Source: an uncultured Ruminococcus sp.
GTDB taxonomy: Bacteria > Bacillota_A > Clostridia > Oscillospirales > Acutalibacteraceae
DNA length: 8,068 nt
Reading direction: 5' to 3'
Assembly: GCA_902798605.1 (NCBI GenBank)
Contig: CADBXH010000083.1
Span: 1-8,068, forward strand
The notes below the pieces were generated by a model, which saw nothing but the letters and a program-made list of their open reading frames with translations, did no database searches and was not told the DNA's origin. Positions 1-6,671 of this stretch are shown here, piece after piece (the first letter of the stretch is position 1; each line of letters starts with the position of its first letter). Made by a program: the position numbers and the translations under genes.

Positions 1-1
1 C

Positions 2-1102
2 AACTCGATGGCGAACGAAAAGATGACGATCTTCTTCGAGAATATGGGTCTGATGGGCTGGAAAGGCGGCAACAGATACACCTACGCCGAGAGCTCGCCT
101 TTTAACAACCTCTTTATGAACCTTAAATATCTTGTTTCGCGCGACGGTCATATCCACAACACATACGATATGGCGGAGGTCTGCACCAAGGAAAACGAAA
201 AGCTGTTTGAAAACACTCATTATCTGCCGATGGGCTTTGTTGCCGACAGCGATCTTGCAGACTGGAAAGCTATCGAAAATGAAACGGAGTACAATCCGTT
301 TGAACAGCAAAACGACTACTTCCGCAAGGCTACAGGAATCAACAAGGATCTTAATACAAGGCTCGAGGTCACGTCTCAGGGTCACACGGATTCAAGTCAG
401 TTCACGGTAAACAAGACCGGTTACGGCACATATTCGTTCAGCAGCTCAGGCTCAAATACCAGGCCGCACGTCAAGTGGAACTACACTGCACCTCAGGACG
501 GTTTATATCTGATGTATGCCGATATTAAAGACGGTGAAGACGTTACTGTTTTACAAAACGACAGAGAGCAAACTCAAAAGTACGGAATGTCGCGTCCGTA
601 TATTGCGCCGATCGGATACTTTAAGAAAGGCGACAAGATCTCTGTTTACTCCGAACTAAAGGCGGGCAGCGGCGGAAGAGCAAGGGTGTTTGTTGACCTC
701 TTTAACAAGGATGTCTTTGAGGAAGGATATAACAAGCTCAGCCAGAGTGTAATGAACACGACCGACCTGACCGCAAGCTCAATGAAGGGCGATATATACG
801 TCAAGGAGGACGGCCTTTTCTACACCTCGATCCCGTATGAGAAAGGCTGGACGGCTGTTGTTGACGGCGAAAAGGTCGAGGCGACTCCCGTCGGCGATGC
901 AATGCTTGCGTTCCCGATCACAAAGGGCGAGCATACGATCGAGCTGACCTATTATCCAAACGGCTTCTGGCCGGGATTAGCGGGGTCTGTGGCCTACCTG
1001 CTTGTGTTTGCGGGATTGTGTGTGCTGAGATATGTATTCAAAAAGCAGATAATCCCCGAACCCGCAAAGCTTGATATACCCGAACCGGATGACGAATTTT
1101 AA
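2..1102 (+). CDS. YfhO family membrane protein, C-terminal part (5' end outside window)
   Basis: This is the C-terminal ~366 residues of a large polytopic membrane protein of the YfhO family. Bacillus and Listeria members add sugars to lipoteichoic acid from the outer face of the membrane, using lipid-linked sugar donors. The reading frame is open to the left edge (codons for Asn-Ser precede the first ATG at base 8), so that ATG is internal and the gene begins upstream. What is visible is the extracytoplasmic region: a segment with FNNLFMNLKYLVSRDG, typical of the family's 'model structure now known' stretch, then beta-rich sequence with GWTAVVDGEKVEATPVGDAMLAFPI and GEHTIELTYYPNGF, which are family hallmarks. 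A final membrane helix follows at about bases 968-1042 (WPGLAGSVAYLLVFAGLCVL), then a short charged cytoplasmic tail. The missing N-terminal part should hold the other membrane helices and the catalytic loop. The exact sugar and acceptor cannot be read here. It ends at a strong terminator facing a convergent gene. Confidence 0.85.
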   Translation, partial: NSMANEKMTIFFENMGLMGWKGGNRYTYAESSPFNNLFMNLKYLVSRDGHIHNTYDMAEVCTKENEKLFENTHYLPMGFVADSDLADWKAIENETEYNPFEQQNDYFRKATGINKDLNTRLEVTSQGHTDSSQFTVNKTGYGTYSFSSSGSNTRPHVKWNYTAPQDGLYLMYADIKDGEDVTVLQNDREQTQKYGMSRPYIAPIGYFKKGDKISVYSELKAGSGGRARVFVDLFNKDVFEEGYNKLSQSVMNTTDLTASSMKGDIYVKEDGLFYTSIPYEKGWTAVVDGEKVEATPVGDAMLAFPITKGEHTIELTYYPNGFWPGLAGSVAYLLVFAGLCVLRYVFKKQIIPEPAKLDIPEPDDEF

Positions 1103-1109
1103 ATAATAT

Positions 1110-1140
1110 AACGCCGCTGACGAAATGTCAGCGGCGTTTT
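1110..1140. terminator. Bidirectional intrinsic terminator between convergent genes
   Basis: A perfect 12-bp stem has arms at 1110-1121 and 1127-1138 with the loop GAAAT. It is GC-rich (core CGCCGCTGAC) and runs into TTT on the plus strand. Read on the minus strand it is followed by the complement of AAATAATATA, also U-rich. It starts 8 bases after the YfhO stop codon and lies 7 bases past the stop codon of the convergent CDF gene, so it probably ends both transcripts. Confidence 0.9.
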
Positions 1141-1146
1141 AGCTTG

Positions 1147-2253
1147 CTAATCGGAAAAATCACTGTCGAGGGTAACGCGCAGGTTGTAGTCGGGATATTT
1201 GTTTTGCACCTCGGCAACTATTTCTTTGAACAGCTCCGCTCTGTCGGGAGCGGCGAAGTCTATCACAAGGTCAAAGCGGATCTCCTTTTCTTTCTCTCTG
1301 AACGAAAAGCCGTGGAGCTGTAAAACGTAGTTATGACTCATCACGGTTTTTCTGATATCGGTCAAAATCTCATCGGCTTTTCCGCCGTTGGTGTTTGAGG
1401 AATAAATCCCGATACCCGCCATAATAATATTGTGCTCACAGTAGACCGCATCGGCAATATCGCGCTCGAGCCGGTCGAGCTCGTTCATAGTATAGGTGTC
1501 GGGAAGCTCGATGTGTACCGAGCCGATGTATGAATCGGGGCCGTAGTTGTGCAAAATCAAATCGTAAACGCCGATAACATCGTCAAACCCGAGTATGGTT
1601 TCCTTTATCGCGTTTGAAAATCCGCTGTCAACGCGCTCGCCCACGATCGAAGATATACCCTCGCGGAGAATATCGACGCCCGCTTTGATGATGACAAGCG
1701 AGATGACCGCACCGAGCCAAGCCTCAAGGCTGACCCCCCAGATGATGTATATGCCCGCGGCAACAAGCGTAGAGGCTGAGATCACCGCGTCAAGCAGCGC
1801 GTCCTTGCCCGAAGCGACAAGAGAGTCGCTTTTTACCCTTATTCCCGCGCGGCGCACGAATAAGCCGAGGACTATCTTTACCGCGACCGCGACCGCTACG
1901 ATGATAAGCGCAACGGGCGTGTAGTCGGGCTTTTCGGGCGTGATTATTTTTTTGATCGACTCAATAAGCGCTGTGATACCTGCGTAAAGGATGATGACCG
2001 AGATCGTTACCGTGCCGATATACTCAAACCTGCCGTGGCCGAAGGGGTGGTTTTTGTCGGGCTTTTTGCCCGCGATCTTCGTGCCGATTATGGTTATGAC
2101 GGACGACAGCGCGTCGGTAAGGTTGTTGACCGCGTCAAGCGTGATAGCGATCGAGTTGGTAAAAAAACCGACGATAGCCTTGAACGCGGCGAGGAGCACG
2201 TTTGCCAAGATGCCGATAACACTTGTTTTGACTATTGTTTTTTCTCTGTTCAT
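1147..2253 (-). CDS. Cation diffusion facilitator (CDF) transporter, probably Mn2+-exporting
   Basis: CDF-family exporter of 368 residues: divalent metal out, proton in, at the cytoplasmic membrane. Numbering is from the ATG at 2253. About six membrane helices lie in residues 5-200. The TM1-TM2 region leads into the TM2 site with Asn43 and Asp47 (NNLTD); the following loop carries the family signature HPFGHGRFEYIG. TM5 has a DALLD motif. Aligned by eye with YiiP (Asp-Asp/His-Asp), this gives Asn-Asp/Asp-Asp, the set described for manganese-type CDF proteins such as pneumococcal MntE; the Zn-type His is absent. Mn2+ is therefore an inference. The C-terminal region holds the usual ferredoxin-like cytoplasmic dimer domain (around GFDDVIGVYDLILHNYGPDSY) and then ~70 further residues that look like a second, related domain (LQLHGFSFREKEKEIRFDLVIDF), making it longer than YiiP (~300). 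The start is set by GGGAGTG at 2260-2266, 6-8 bases upstream; an in-frame TTG at 2268 overlaps that site. It is monocistronic with its own promoter. Confidence 0.92.
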   Translation of the reverse strand: MNREKTIVKTSVIGILANVLLAAFKAIVGFFTNSIAITLDAVNNLTDALSSVITIIGTKIAGKKPDKNHPFGHGRFEYIGTVTISVIILYAGITALIESIKKIITPEKPDYTPVALIIVAVAVAVKIVLGLFVRRAGIRVKSDSLVASGKDALLDAVISASTLVAAGIYIIWGVSLEAWLGAVISLVIIKAGVDILREGISSIVGERVDSGFSNAIKETILGFDDVIGVYDLILHNYGPDSYIGSVHIELPDTYTMNELDRLERDIADAVYCEHNIIMAGIGIYSSNTNGGKADEILTDIRKTVMSHNYVLQLHGFSFREKEKEIRFDLVIDFAAPDRAELFKEIVAEVQNKYPDYNLRVTLDSDFSD

Positions 2254-2259
2254 AGATTT

Positions 2260-2266
2260 CACTCCC
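2260..2266 (-). promoter_or_regulatory. Ribosome binding site deciding the CDF start
   Basis: The minus strand reads GGGAGTG here, with the GGAG core 8 bases from the ATG at 2253. It favours that ATG over the TTG at 2268, whose own codon overlaps the Shine-Dalgarno and which would lie close to the predicted transcript start. Confidence 0.75.
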
Positions 2267-2282
2267 AAATGGATATGATAGT

Positions 2283-2312
2283 ATTATACCACATTTTAAA
2301 AACAGATGTCTA
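2283..2312 (-). promoter_or_regulatory. SigA-type promoter of the CDF gene
   Basis: On the minus strand a -35 TAGACA (2307-2312) is separated by 18 bases from a perfect -10 TATAAT (2283-2288). Predicted start of transcription is near 2276, giving a leader of only ~23 nt before the ATG at 2253. This leaves no room for a riboswitch on transcripts from this promoter; metal control, if any, would act on the DNA (for example a MntR-like site) or through readthrough from upstream. Confidence 0.8.
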
Positions 2313-2317
2313 TAGAC

Positions 2318-2345
2318 AAAAACAAAAAGGACGCAAAGCGCGTCC
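2318..2345 (-). terminator. Minus-strand intrinsic terminator upstream of the CDF promoter
   Basis: Read on the minus strand: GGACGC, loop GCTTT, GCGTCC (arms 2340-2345 and 2329-2334), then TTTTTGTTTTT. This is a textbook rho-independent terminator. It ends just before the -35 box of the CDF gene, yet no protein gene lies on the minus strand upstream of it, so it implies a short non-coding transcript or insulation of the CDF promoter. Confidence 0.8.
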
Positions 2346-2439
2346 GTGAATTTTTGTTCATCGGCTCCGGGAGTGGGGATCAATGCCGGAAAAACCGGTT
2401 ACCGCGGCGCCTTTGAGCTTCAGATCCCGCGAACGGTTT
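2318..2439 (-). ncRNA. Candidate small RNA or dispersed GC-rich element (unassigned)
   Basis: A GC-rich block (roughly 2360-2445) sits between AT-rich flanks and ends in the intrinsic terminator at 2318-2345. On the minus strand there is a hairpin with arms CCGCAAAC and GTTCGCGG (one mismatch), enclosed by CGCC/GGCG, then CCGG-TTTTT-CCGG, then a CGGC/GCCG pairing around ATTGATCCCCACTCC, then the terminator. A weak extended -10 (TGGTATACA, 2446-2454) with TTTAAA 16 bases further upstream (2468-2473) would start transcription near 2439 and give a ~120-nt RNA. I could not match it to a riboswitch or known RNA class. No ORF with a ribosome binding site is present. The same DNA could equally be a copy of a repeated intergenic element. 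Structure and terminator are seen; the RNA is inferred. Confidence 0.4.
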
Positions 2440-2479
2440 GCGGCGTGTATACCAAAACATAAAAAAATTTAAAATGCAA

Positions 2480-2508
2480 TTGACGAGAGAAGAAAAATAA
2501 AGTACAAT
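2480..2508 (+). promoter_or_regulatory. SigA-type promoter of the transglutaminase-pyrKD-araC set
   Basis: A -35 TTGACG (2480-2485) lies 17 bases from a -10 TACAAT (2503-2508). A second TATAAT follows at 2509-2514 but is badly spaced. Transcription would start near 2515, giving a ~38-nt, almost pure A/T leader (2515-2542) before the AGGTGA ribosome binding site at 2543-2548. It diverges from the CDF promoter. Confidence 0.7.
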
Positions 2509-2552
2509 TATAATGTATAAATATATAATAAGATATAATTATAGGTGATTTT

Positions 2553-3791
2553 ATGACCCTAATTAAATTATTAAAACCCGCGGCGATCGGTGCCGCGATA
2601 GTCGTTTTTGCGGCGATGTTCTCGGGCTGCGGTTCGTCTGCGTCAGATTCATCCGAACCAACTCTCGCCCCTACCACGGAAGCTCAGTCAAGGGTATCGC
2701 TGGATGATCGGGCGGAAGCAAAGAACGGATACGGATACGAAAGCCTCGATACAGACCAAAAAAGATCGGTTTATGAAACTATCGGCAAATATATGCATAT
2801 GTCCGAAACCGAGGAGTTTGTGCTTGATGGTGTTACGCTCGCCGTTTTTGACGAGGCGCTCGGCGCGTATGAGGCGGATCATCCCGAGGAGTTCTGGCTT
2901 GATCTGGGCTCGCGTTACAGCTATGTAGAATACAGCGAAAGCATAGGCTTTGAGTTGAATTTTGAGCTCGAGGGCGACGAGCTGAACACGGCAAAGGAGA
3001 CCTTCAGCAAAAAAGTTGACGAAATAACCGCTTCTGCTCCCGAGGAAGCGAGCGACTACCAGATGGAGATTTTTGTAAACGATTATTTAATAGATAATTG
3101 CGACTATCAGAGCGACGCGTCAATGAAACACAATGCCTACGGAGCTTTGGTGAACGGAGCGGCGGTTTGCGACGGATACGCAAAGGCGTTCCAGATCCTT
3201 TGCAACAGGCTTGGTATTGAGTGTGTGGGGGTCAACGGCTACTGCCCCGATTTTAACAAAGAAAACGGCGAGAGCGCGGACACGGGACATATGTGGAACT
3301 GCGCAAAAATCGGCGGAGACTGGTATCATGTCGATGTGACATGGAACGACGGCGACGCGCATATCCAGAGGTATCTGTACCTGAACCTCACGACCGAGGC
3401 GATAAAAAAGAACCACACGATCAGTCCTTTGTACAACGACAACGAGGATCCAAAGGATATTTATAACGTCTTTGTACCCGAGTGCACAAGCGAGGAATAC
3501 AATTACTTTAAGCGAGAATATGTTACGATAAACAACCTTGACGAGAGCGACGAGCTTTTGGCGGCGTTTTTGCAGGCGGTGCGCAACGGTGACGAGTATT
3601 TTGACTTTTTGATCTCCGAGGATTTGGATTACGCCGAGGCTACACAGGCGATCTCGGAGTCGTACGGTTATCAGTGGATAGAACAGGTAAACGAGTACAA
3701 CAGCGGAGGCGCTCAGATTTCAACGGACAGCAAATTTTATACCTATGAGAATATCAATGCGGTGACGTTTCGTTTAGAATACATAGAATAA
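2553..3791 (+). CDS. Secreted lipoprotein with transglutaminase-like cysteine protease domain
   Basis: A 412-residue lipoprotein with a transglutaminase-like (papain-fold) domain, attached to the outer face of the membrane. The N-terminus is a type II signal peptide: KLLK, a hydrophobic stretch, then lipobox FSGC with lipid-modified Cys26, followed by a Ser/Thr/Pro-rich linker to about residue 50. The central domain has the whole catalytic triad: Cys206 in GAAVCDGYAKAF, His246 in TGHMWN, and Asp261 in WYHVDVTWND. This spacing matches the transglut_core family (Pfam PF01841), whose bacterial members are mostly proteases or peptidases, some acting on peptidoglycan; the substrate here is unknown. 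The last ~110 residues (from about 300) match no domain I recognise and are acidic and aromatic-rich. AGGTGA 4 bases before the ATG supports the start. Its stop codon TAA (3789-3791) touches the AGGG that serves pyrK, so the two are probably co-transcribed, an unexpected partner for a pyrimidine gene. Confidence 0.88.
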   Translation: MTLIKLLKPAAIGAAIVVFAAMFSGCGSSASDSSEPTLAPTTEAQSRVSLDDRAEAKNGYGYESLDTDQKRSVYETIGKYMHMSETEEFVLDGVTLAVFDEALGAYEADHPEEFWLDLGSRYSYVEYSESIGFELNFELEGDELNTAKETFSKKVDEITASAPEEASDYQMEIFVNDYLIDNCDYQSDASMKHNAYGALVNGAAVCDGYAKAFQILCNRLGIECVGVNGYCPDFNKENGESADTGHMWNCAKIGGDWYHVDVTWNDGDAHIQRYLYLNLTTEAIKKNHTISPLYNDNEDPKDIYNVFVPECTSEEYNYFKREYVTINNLDESDELLAAFLQAVRNGDEYFDFLISEDLDYAEATQAISESYGYQWIEQVNEYNSGGAQISTDSKFYTYENINAVTFRLEYIE

Positions 3792-3802
3792 GGGATGATG
3801 TT

Positions 3803-4555
3803 ATGAAATATGACGTAAGGCAGCTAAAGCTGATTTCAAACGACCAAATAGCCGACGGCATATTTGATATGCGATTGGAGTATTCACAAGACGACCTGCC
3901 GGTGGCATGCGGACAGTTCGCGCACGTTTATGTGCCGGGCAAATCCCTGCGCAGACCGATCTCGGTTTGTGATTGCTCAGGCGGTGTGCTCAGGCTTGTG
4001 TACCAGATCAAGGGCGAGGGCACAAGGATAATGTCCGAGATGAAGCCCGAAGAGCTTGTAGACGTTCTTGTTCCGCTCGGCAACGGATTTAATATCAAAA
4101 AGGGCAAAAAATACTGCCTTATCGGCGGAGGAATAGGAGTTCCGCCGATGCTCTATACCGCAAAGCAGTGCGACAAACCCTTGGCTGTCACGGGTTTTCG
4201 TGATGAATCGCTCGTGATCTTACAGGAGGATTTCAAATCCGCCGGAGCCGAAACGGTTCTTGTTACCGACAACGGCACCGCGGGCGCAAAAGGATTTGTT
4301 ACCGACGTCCTCAAAGAGCGCATCGGTGAGGTCGACGAGGTTTGCGCGTGCGGACCGACGCCTATGCTCAAAGCAGTGGCGGAAGTTTGCAAAGCAAACG
4401 ATAAGCCGTGCCAGATCTCGCTCGAGGAGCGTATGGCGTGCGGAATAGGCGCTTGCCTTGTGTGCGCCGTAAAGGTCAGAAAAAACGGAGAGGAAATTAT
4501 GCAGCACGTTTGCAAAAACGGCCCCGTGTTCAACGCTGAGGAGGTGGTGTTCTGA
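3803..4555 (+). CDS. pyrK: Dihydroorotate dehydrogenase B, electron transfer subunit
   Basis: FAD and [2Fe-2S] subunit of class 1B dihydroorotate dehydrogenase. It passes electrons from the FMN of PyrD to NAD+ in the fourth step of UMP synthesis; cytoplasmic heterotetramer with PyrD. At 250 residues it is the usual length. Domains in order: an FAD-binding beta-barrel (1-100) with the flavin motif Arg51-Pro-Ile-Ser54; a ferredoxin-reductase NAD domain (100-205) starting at GGGIGVPPM (108-116) and containing CGPTPML; and a C-terminal iron-sulfur module with Cys213, Cys218, Cys221 and Cys237 (CX4CX2CX15C), all four ligands present. The start is the ATG 11 bases after the preceding stop, with AGGGATGA as a modest ribosome binding site. 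The stop overlaps the pyrD start (TGATG). No PyrR-type attenuator hairpin lies in front of it, so pyrimidine control is not visible here. Confidence 0.96.
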   Translation: MKYDVRQLKLISNDQIADGIFDMRLEYSQDDLPVACGQFAHVYVPGKSLRRPISVCDCSGGVLRLVYQIKGEGTRIMSEMKPEELVDVLVPLGNGFNIKKGKKYCLIGGGIGVPPMLYTAKQCDKPLAVTGFRDESLVILQEDFKSAGAETVLVTDNGTAGAKGFVTDVLKERIGEVDEVCACGPTPMLKAVAEVCKANDKPCQISLEERMACGIGACLVCAVKVRKNGEEIMQHVCKNGPVFNAEEVVF

Positions 4556-5466
4556 TGGCAGATCTATCGGTAAAAGCAGCGGGCGTAAGCTTTAACAACC
4601 CGCTGATCGCCGCGTCGGGCACATTCGGCTTCGGCAGAGAGTACAACGAGTTTTATCCGCTCGAAAAACTGGGCGGTATTTCGTGCAAAGGAATAACATT
4701 AAAGCGCCGCGACGGAAACCCGCCGCCGCGTATCGCCGAGACCCCTTCGGGCATACTTAACGCAGTAGGACTTCAAAACCCCGGCGTGGACGCGTTTATC
4801 AGCGACGACCTTCCGTGGCTCAAGCAGCAAAACACCACGGTCATAGCGAACATCGCCGGCAACACGGTCGAGGAATACTGCCAAATGGCGGAGAAGCTCA
4901 GCGAAACCGATGTTGATATGATAGAGCTGAATATCTCCTGCCCTAACGTTAAATCGGGCGGAGTTCAGTTTGGCACAAGCTGCGAGTCGGTCGGAAATAT
5001 AACCGCCGAGGTCAGAAAGCACTGCAAAAAGCCTCTGATTGTAAAGCTCAGCCCAAATGTTACCGATATAGCTTCTATCGCTCAGTCGGCAGAGGCAAAC
5101 GGCGCCGACGCGATCTCTATGATCAACACCCTTACGGGTATGAAGATCGACATCAACACGCGCCGCCCGATAATTCGCAACAACACCGGCGGACTAAGCG
5201 GAGCCGCGGTTTTCCCCGTGGCGGTAAGGATGGTATGGCAGGTCTCAAACGCGGTAAAGATACCGATCATCGGAATGGGCGGTATCACAACGTGGGAGGA
5301 CGCCGCCGAAATGCTGATCGCCGGAGCGACCGCGCTGCAAATCGGCACGGTTATGTTCTCGGACCCCTACGCGCCTATCAAAATCAACGAGGGACTCAAT
5401 AAGTTCCTCGACGACAACGGCATTAAGAGCGTTACAGAGCTCACAAAAACCGTTAAACCTTGGTGA
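4555..5466 (+). CDS. pyrD: Dihydroorotate dehydrogenase B, catalytic subunit
   Basis: Catalytic FMN subunit that oxidises dihydroorotate to orotate. It is 303 residues with no N-terminal membrane helix, hence the soluble class 1 form; with PyrK beside it this is the NAD-dependent 1B type (PyrDB). It is a TIM barrel. Visible residues: Lys45 in SCKGITLKRRDG (FMN/substrate), Asn69 in NAVGLQNPG, the catalytic base Cys129 in NISCPNVKSGG (class 2 enzymes have Ser), Lys164 in VKLSPNVTD, and the phosphate-binding GMGGITTWEDA (Gly242-Gly243) followed by GATALQIGT. All expected residues are intact. The ATG overlaps the pyrK stop by one base and is preceded by a strong AGGAGGTG (4539-4546) with 8-base spacing, so the subunits are probably translationally coupled for equal supply. 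Other pyr genes (pyrB, C, E, F) are not in the window. Confidence 0.96.
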   Translation: MADLSVKAAGVSFNNPLIAASGTFGFGREYNEFYPLEKLGGISCKGITLKRRDGNPPPRIAETPSGILNAVGLQNPGVDAFISDDLPWLKQQNTTVIANIAGNTVEEYCQMAEKLSETDVDMIELNISCPNVKSGGVQFGTSCESVGNITAEVRKHCKKPLIVKLSPNVTDIASIAQSAEANGADAISMINTLTGMKIDINTRRPIIRNNTGGLSGAAVFPVAVRMVWQVSNAVKIPIIGMGGITTWEDAAEMLIAGATALQIGTVMFSDPYAPIKINEGLNKFLDDNGIKSVTELTKTVKPW

Positions 5467-5528
5467 TCGTTCACCGAACCCCAAGCAATGCAAACACCCG
5501 TTCCCCGCAAAAAGAAAGGCAAAGACTC

Positions 5529-6389
5529 ATGGATTACAGATACGACGTAATTAGCTACGATAACAAAATTCCCGCAACATTAAAGATAGAAAAAATCGAT
5601 TCAAATACACGCAAAACCGAGCTGCTCTGGCATCGGGAGCCGGAGCTCGTGTATGTTATCGAAGGCTCGGCGGAATGTATAGTTAACGGAGAAGAGAAAA
5701 AACTGAACGCCGGCAGCTTTGTTCTGCTCAACAGCGAGGACGTTCATCTTGTTCGTCCGCTCGAAGACTCAAAATGCACGCTGTTGTTTATGATATTCTC
5801 GCTTGAATATATAAAGCTGTTCAAGAATTCGGTCGACGGAATGATATTTGACCTCGGCTCCGCCGAAGGGGTCGAGGAAAAGATAACGACGCTCCTCGGC
5901 GAGATAGCACAGTCGTTTAACAACCAGGGCAGCTACAAGTCGCTGCTTCAGATAGCATATGTTAACCATATTTATTATCTGATGCTTGAGCACTGCATAT
6001 GCTACAGGCGGCTGCCTGTTTCGGCGGGAGTGCCGAAAAGGGACTTCTCTTACGCCAAAACTGCGATTTCATATATCAATGAAAACTATAGGCGAGAGAT
6101 CACGCTCGAAGAGATTGCGTCGGTCGTCAATCTCTCTCCGTCGTATTTTTCAAAGTACTTTAAAAAGGTAACGCAAATCAGTTTTTCCGAATATTTGGCG
6201 AATCTCAGGCTTGAAAAAGCGATCCGCGATATGCTCGAAAACAACACCTCGGTATCCGCGGCGGCTCTCAGAAACGGCTTCGCGAATGTAAAGTCATTTA
6301 TTACCCAGTGCAAAAAGGTGTACAAATGTACCCCCGCGCAGTATAAAAAGAGGATCACGGAAAAAGAAAAACCAAGCAAAACTAAATAA
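5529..6389 (+). CDS. AraC-family transcriptional regulator
   Basis: A 286-residue DNA-binding regulator. The N-terminal half is a cupin-type sensor domain (about 25-110), with HREPELVYVIEGSAECIVNGEE and the turn LNAGSFVLLNSEDVHLV typical of AraC ligand pockets. A helical linker follows. The C-terminal AraC domain (about 173-280) has two helix-turn-helix motifs: ITLEEIASVVNLSPSYFSKYFKK (from residue 191) and SVSAAALRNGFANVKSFITQCKKVYKCTPAQY (from 241), which carry the family signature. The effector is unknown; sugars are most common for this architecture. The start is the ATG at 5529 with AAGG at 5516-5519; a TTG at 5460 in the same frame lies inside pyrD and lacks support. It lies 62 bases after pyrD with no terminator or clear promoter between, so it is probably part of the same transcript, though its targets need not be pyr genes. 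Confidence 0.92.
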   Translation: MDYRYDVISYDNKIPATLKIEKIDSNTRKTELLWHREPELVYVIEGSAECIVNGEEKKLNAGSFVLLNSEDVHLVRPLEDSKCTLLFMIFSLEYIKLFKNSVDGMIFDLGSAEGVEEKITTLLGEIAQSFNNQGSYKSLLQIAYVNHIYYLMLEHCICYRRLPVSAGVPKRDFSYAKTAISYINENYRREITLEEIASVVNLSPSYFSKYFKKVTQISFSEYLANLRLEKAIRDMLENNTSVSAAALRNGFANVKSFITQCKKVYKCTPAQYKKRITEKEKPSKTK

Positions 6390-6399
6390 AAGCCACGAT

Positions 6400-6448
6400 A
6401 CACGGTTGGTTTCGCACACATATATTGCGGGATCAGCCGTGTTTTTTT
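6400..6448 (+). terminator. Intrinsic terminator after the AraC regulator
   Basis: A 9-bp stem ACACGGTTG / CAGCCGTGT (6400-6408 with 6434-6442, one G-T pair) encloses a smaller CGCA/TGCG hairpin (6413-6416 with 6426-6429). A run of seven T (6442-6448) follows. It begins 10 bases after the AraC stop and closes the pyrKD-araC transcript. Confidence 0.85.
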
Positions 6449-6636
6449 GGTGATAAATACCCTTGTTTTAACGTAAAATGTAATATGCTTGAGGCAATCA
6501 AAAAAATTTAAGATTCTTGCACTTTGACCATAAAAATGCAGGGAGAAGTTGCGGAGAGACGCTCGAAATAATTCTATAAAGAAATTATAGCGCGTTTTGT
6601 TGTTGAAGTTATACAAAAATCAATCCTTTAATTTGG
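6449..6636. other. Non-coding gap between the AraC terminator and the next promoter
   Basis: This stretch is AT-rich with no credible gene. The only structure I see is a short hairpin CTATAA-AGAAA-TTATAG (6574-6590) followed by CGCGTTTTGTTGTTG, a weak terminator-like signal. No riboswitch consensus was recognised. Confidence 0.6.
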
Positions 6637-6665
6637 TTGACATCACCAAAGACCGGCGTTATAAT
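6637..6665 (+). promoter_or_regulatory. Perfect-consensus SigA promoter of the 3D-domain gene
   Basis: TTGACA (6637-6642), a 17-base spacer and TATAAT (6660-6665) match the housekeeping consensus at every position with optimal spacing. Transcription should start near 6672, about 100 bases before the coding start. This implies strong basal transcription, which would make control in the leader or at the protein level more relevant. Confidence 0.9.
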
Positions 6666-6671
6666 GTCGAA

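Noticed and set aside
2254..2268. TTG start for the CDF gene five codons upstream
   Set aside because: That codon overlaps the GGGAGTG ribosome binding site that serves the ATG at 2253 and would leave almost no leader.
2380..2460. 26-codon minus-strand ORF (MFWYTRRKPFAG...) within the orphan element
   Set aside because: No ribosome binding site, Arg-rich composition typical of a chance frame in GC-rich DNA, and its start would lie upstream of the predicted transcript start.
3760..3803. PyrR-binding or attenuator leader before pyrK
   Set aside because: Only 11 bases separate the genes and no terminator-type hairpin is present.
4153..4533. Minus-strand open frames opposite pyrK
   Set aside because: They are antisense shadows of a gene with complete cofactor motifs and do not resemble any protein family.
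5462..5475. Hairpin GGTGA-TCGT-TCACC at the end of pyrD as a terminator
   Set aside because: Only 5 bp and with no T-run after it, so it is unlikely to stop transcription before the AraC gene.
5460..5528. TTG start extending the AraC regulator by 23 residues
   Set aside because: It lies inside the end of pyrD, has no ribosome binding site, and the added residues do not resemble the family; ATG 5529 has AAGG at a suitable distance.
6086..6616. 176-codon minus-strand open frame opposite the AraC gene end
   Set aside because: It overlaps the well-supported AraC helix-turn-helix region and the terminator, with no recognisable domain or ribosome binding site.
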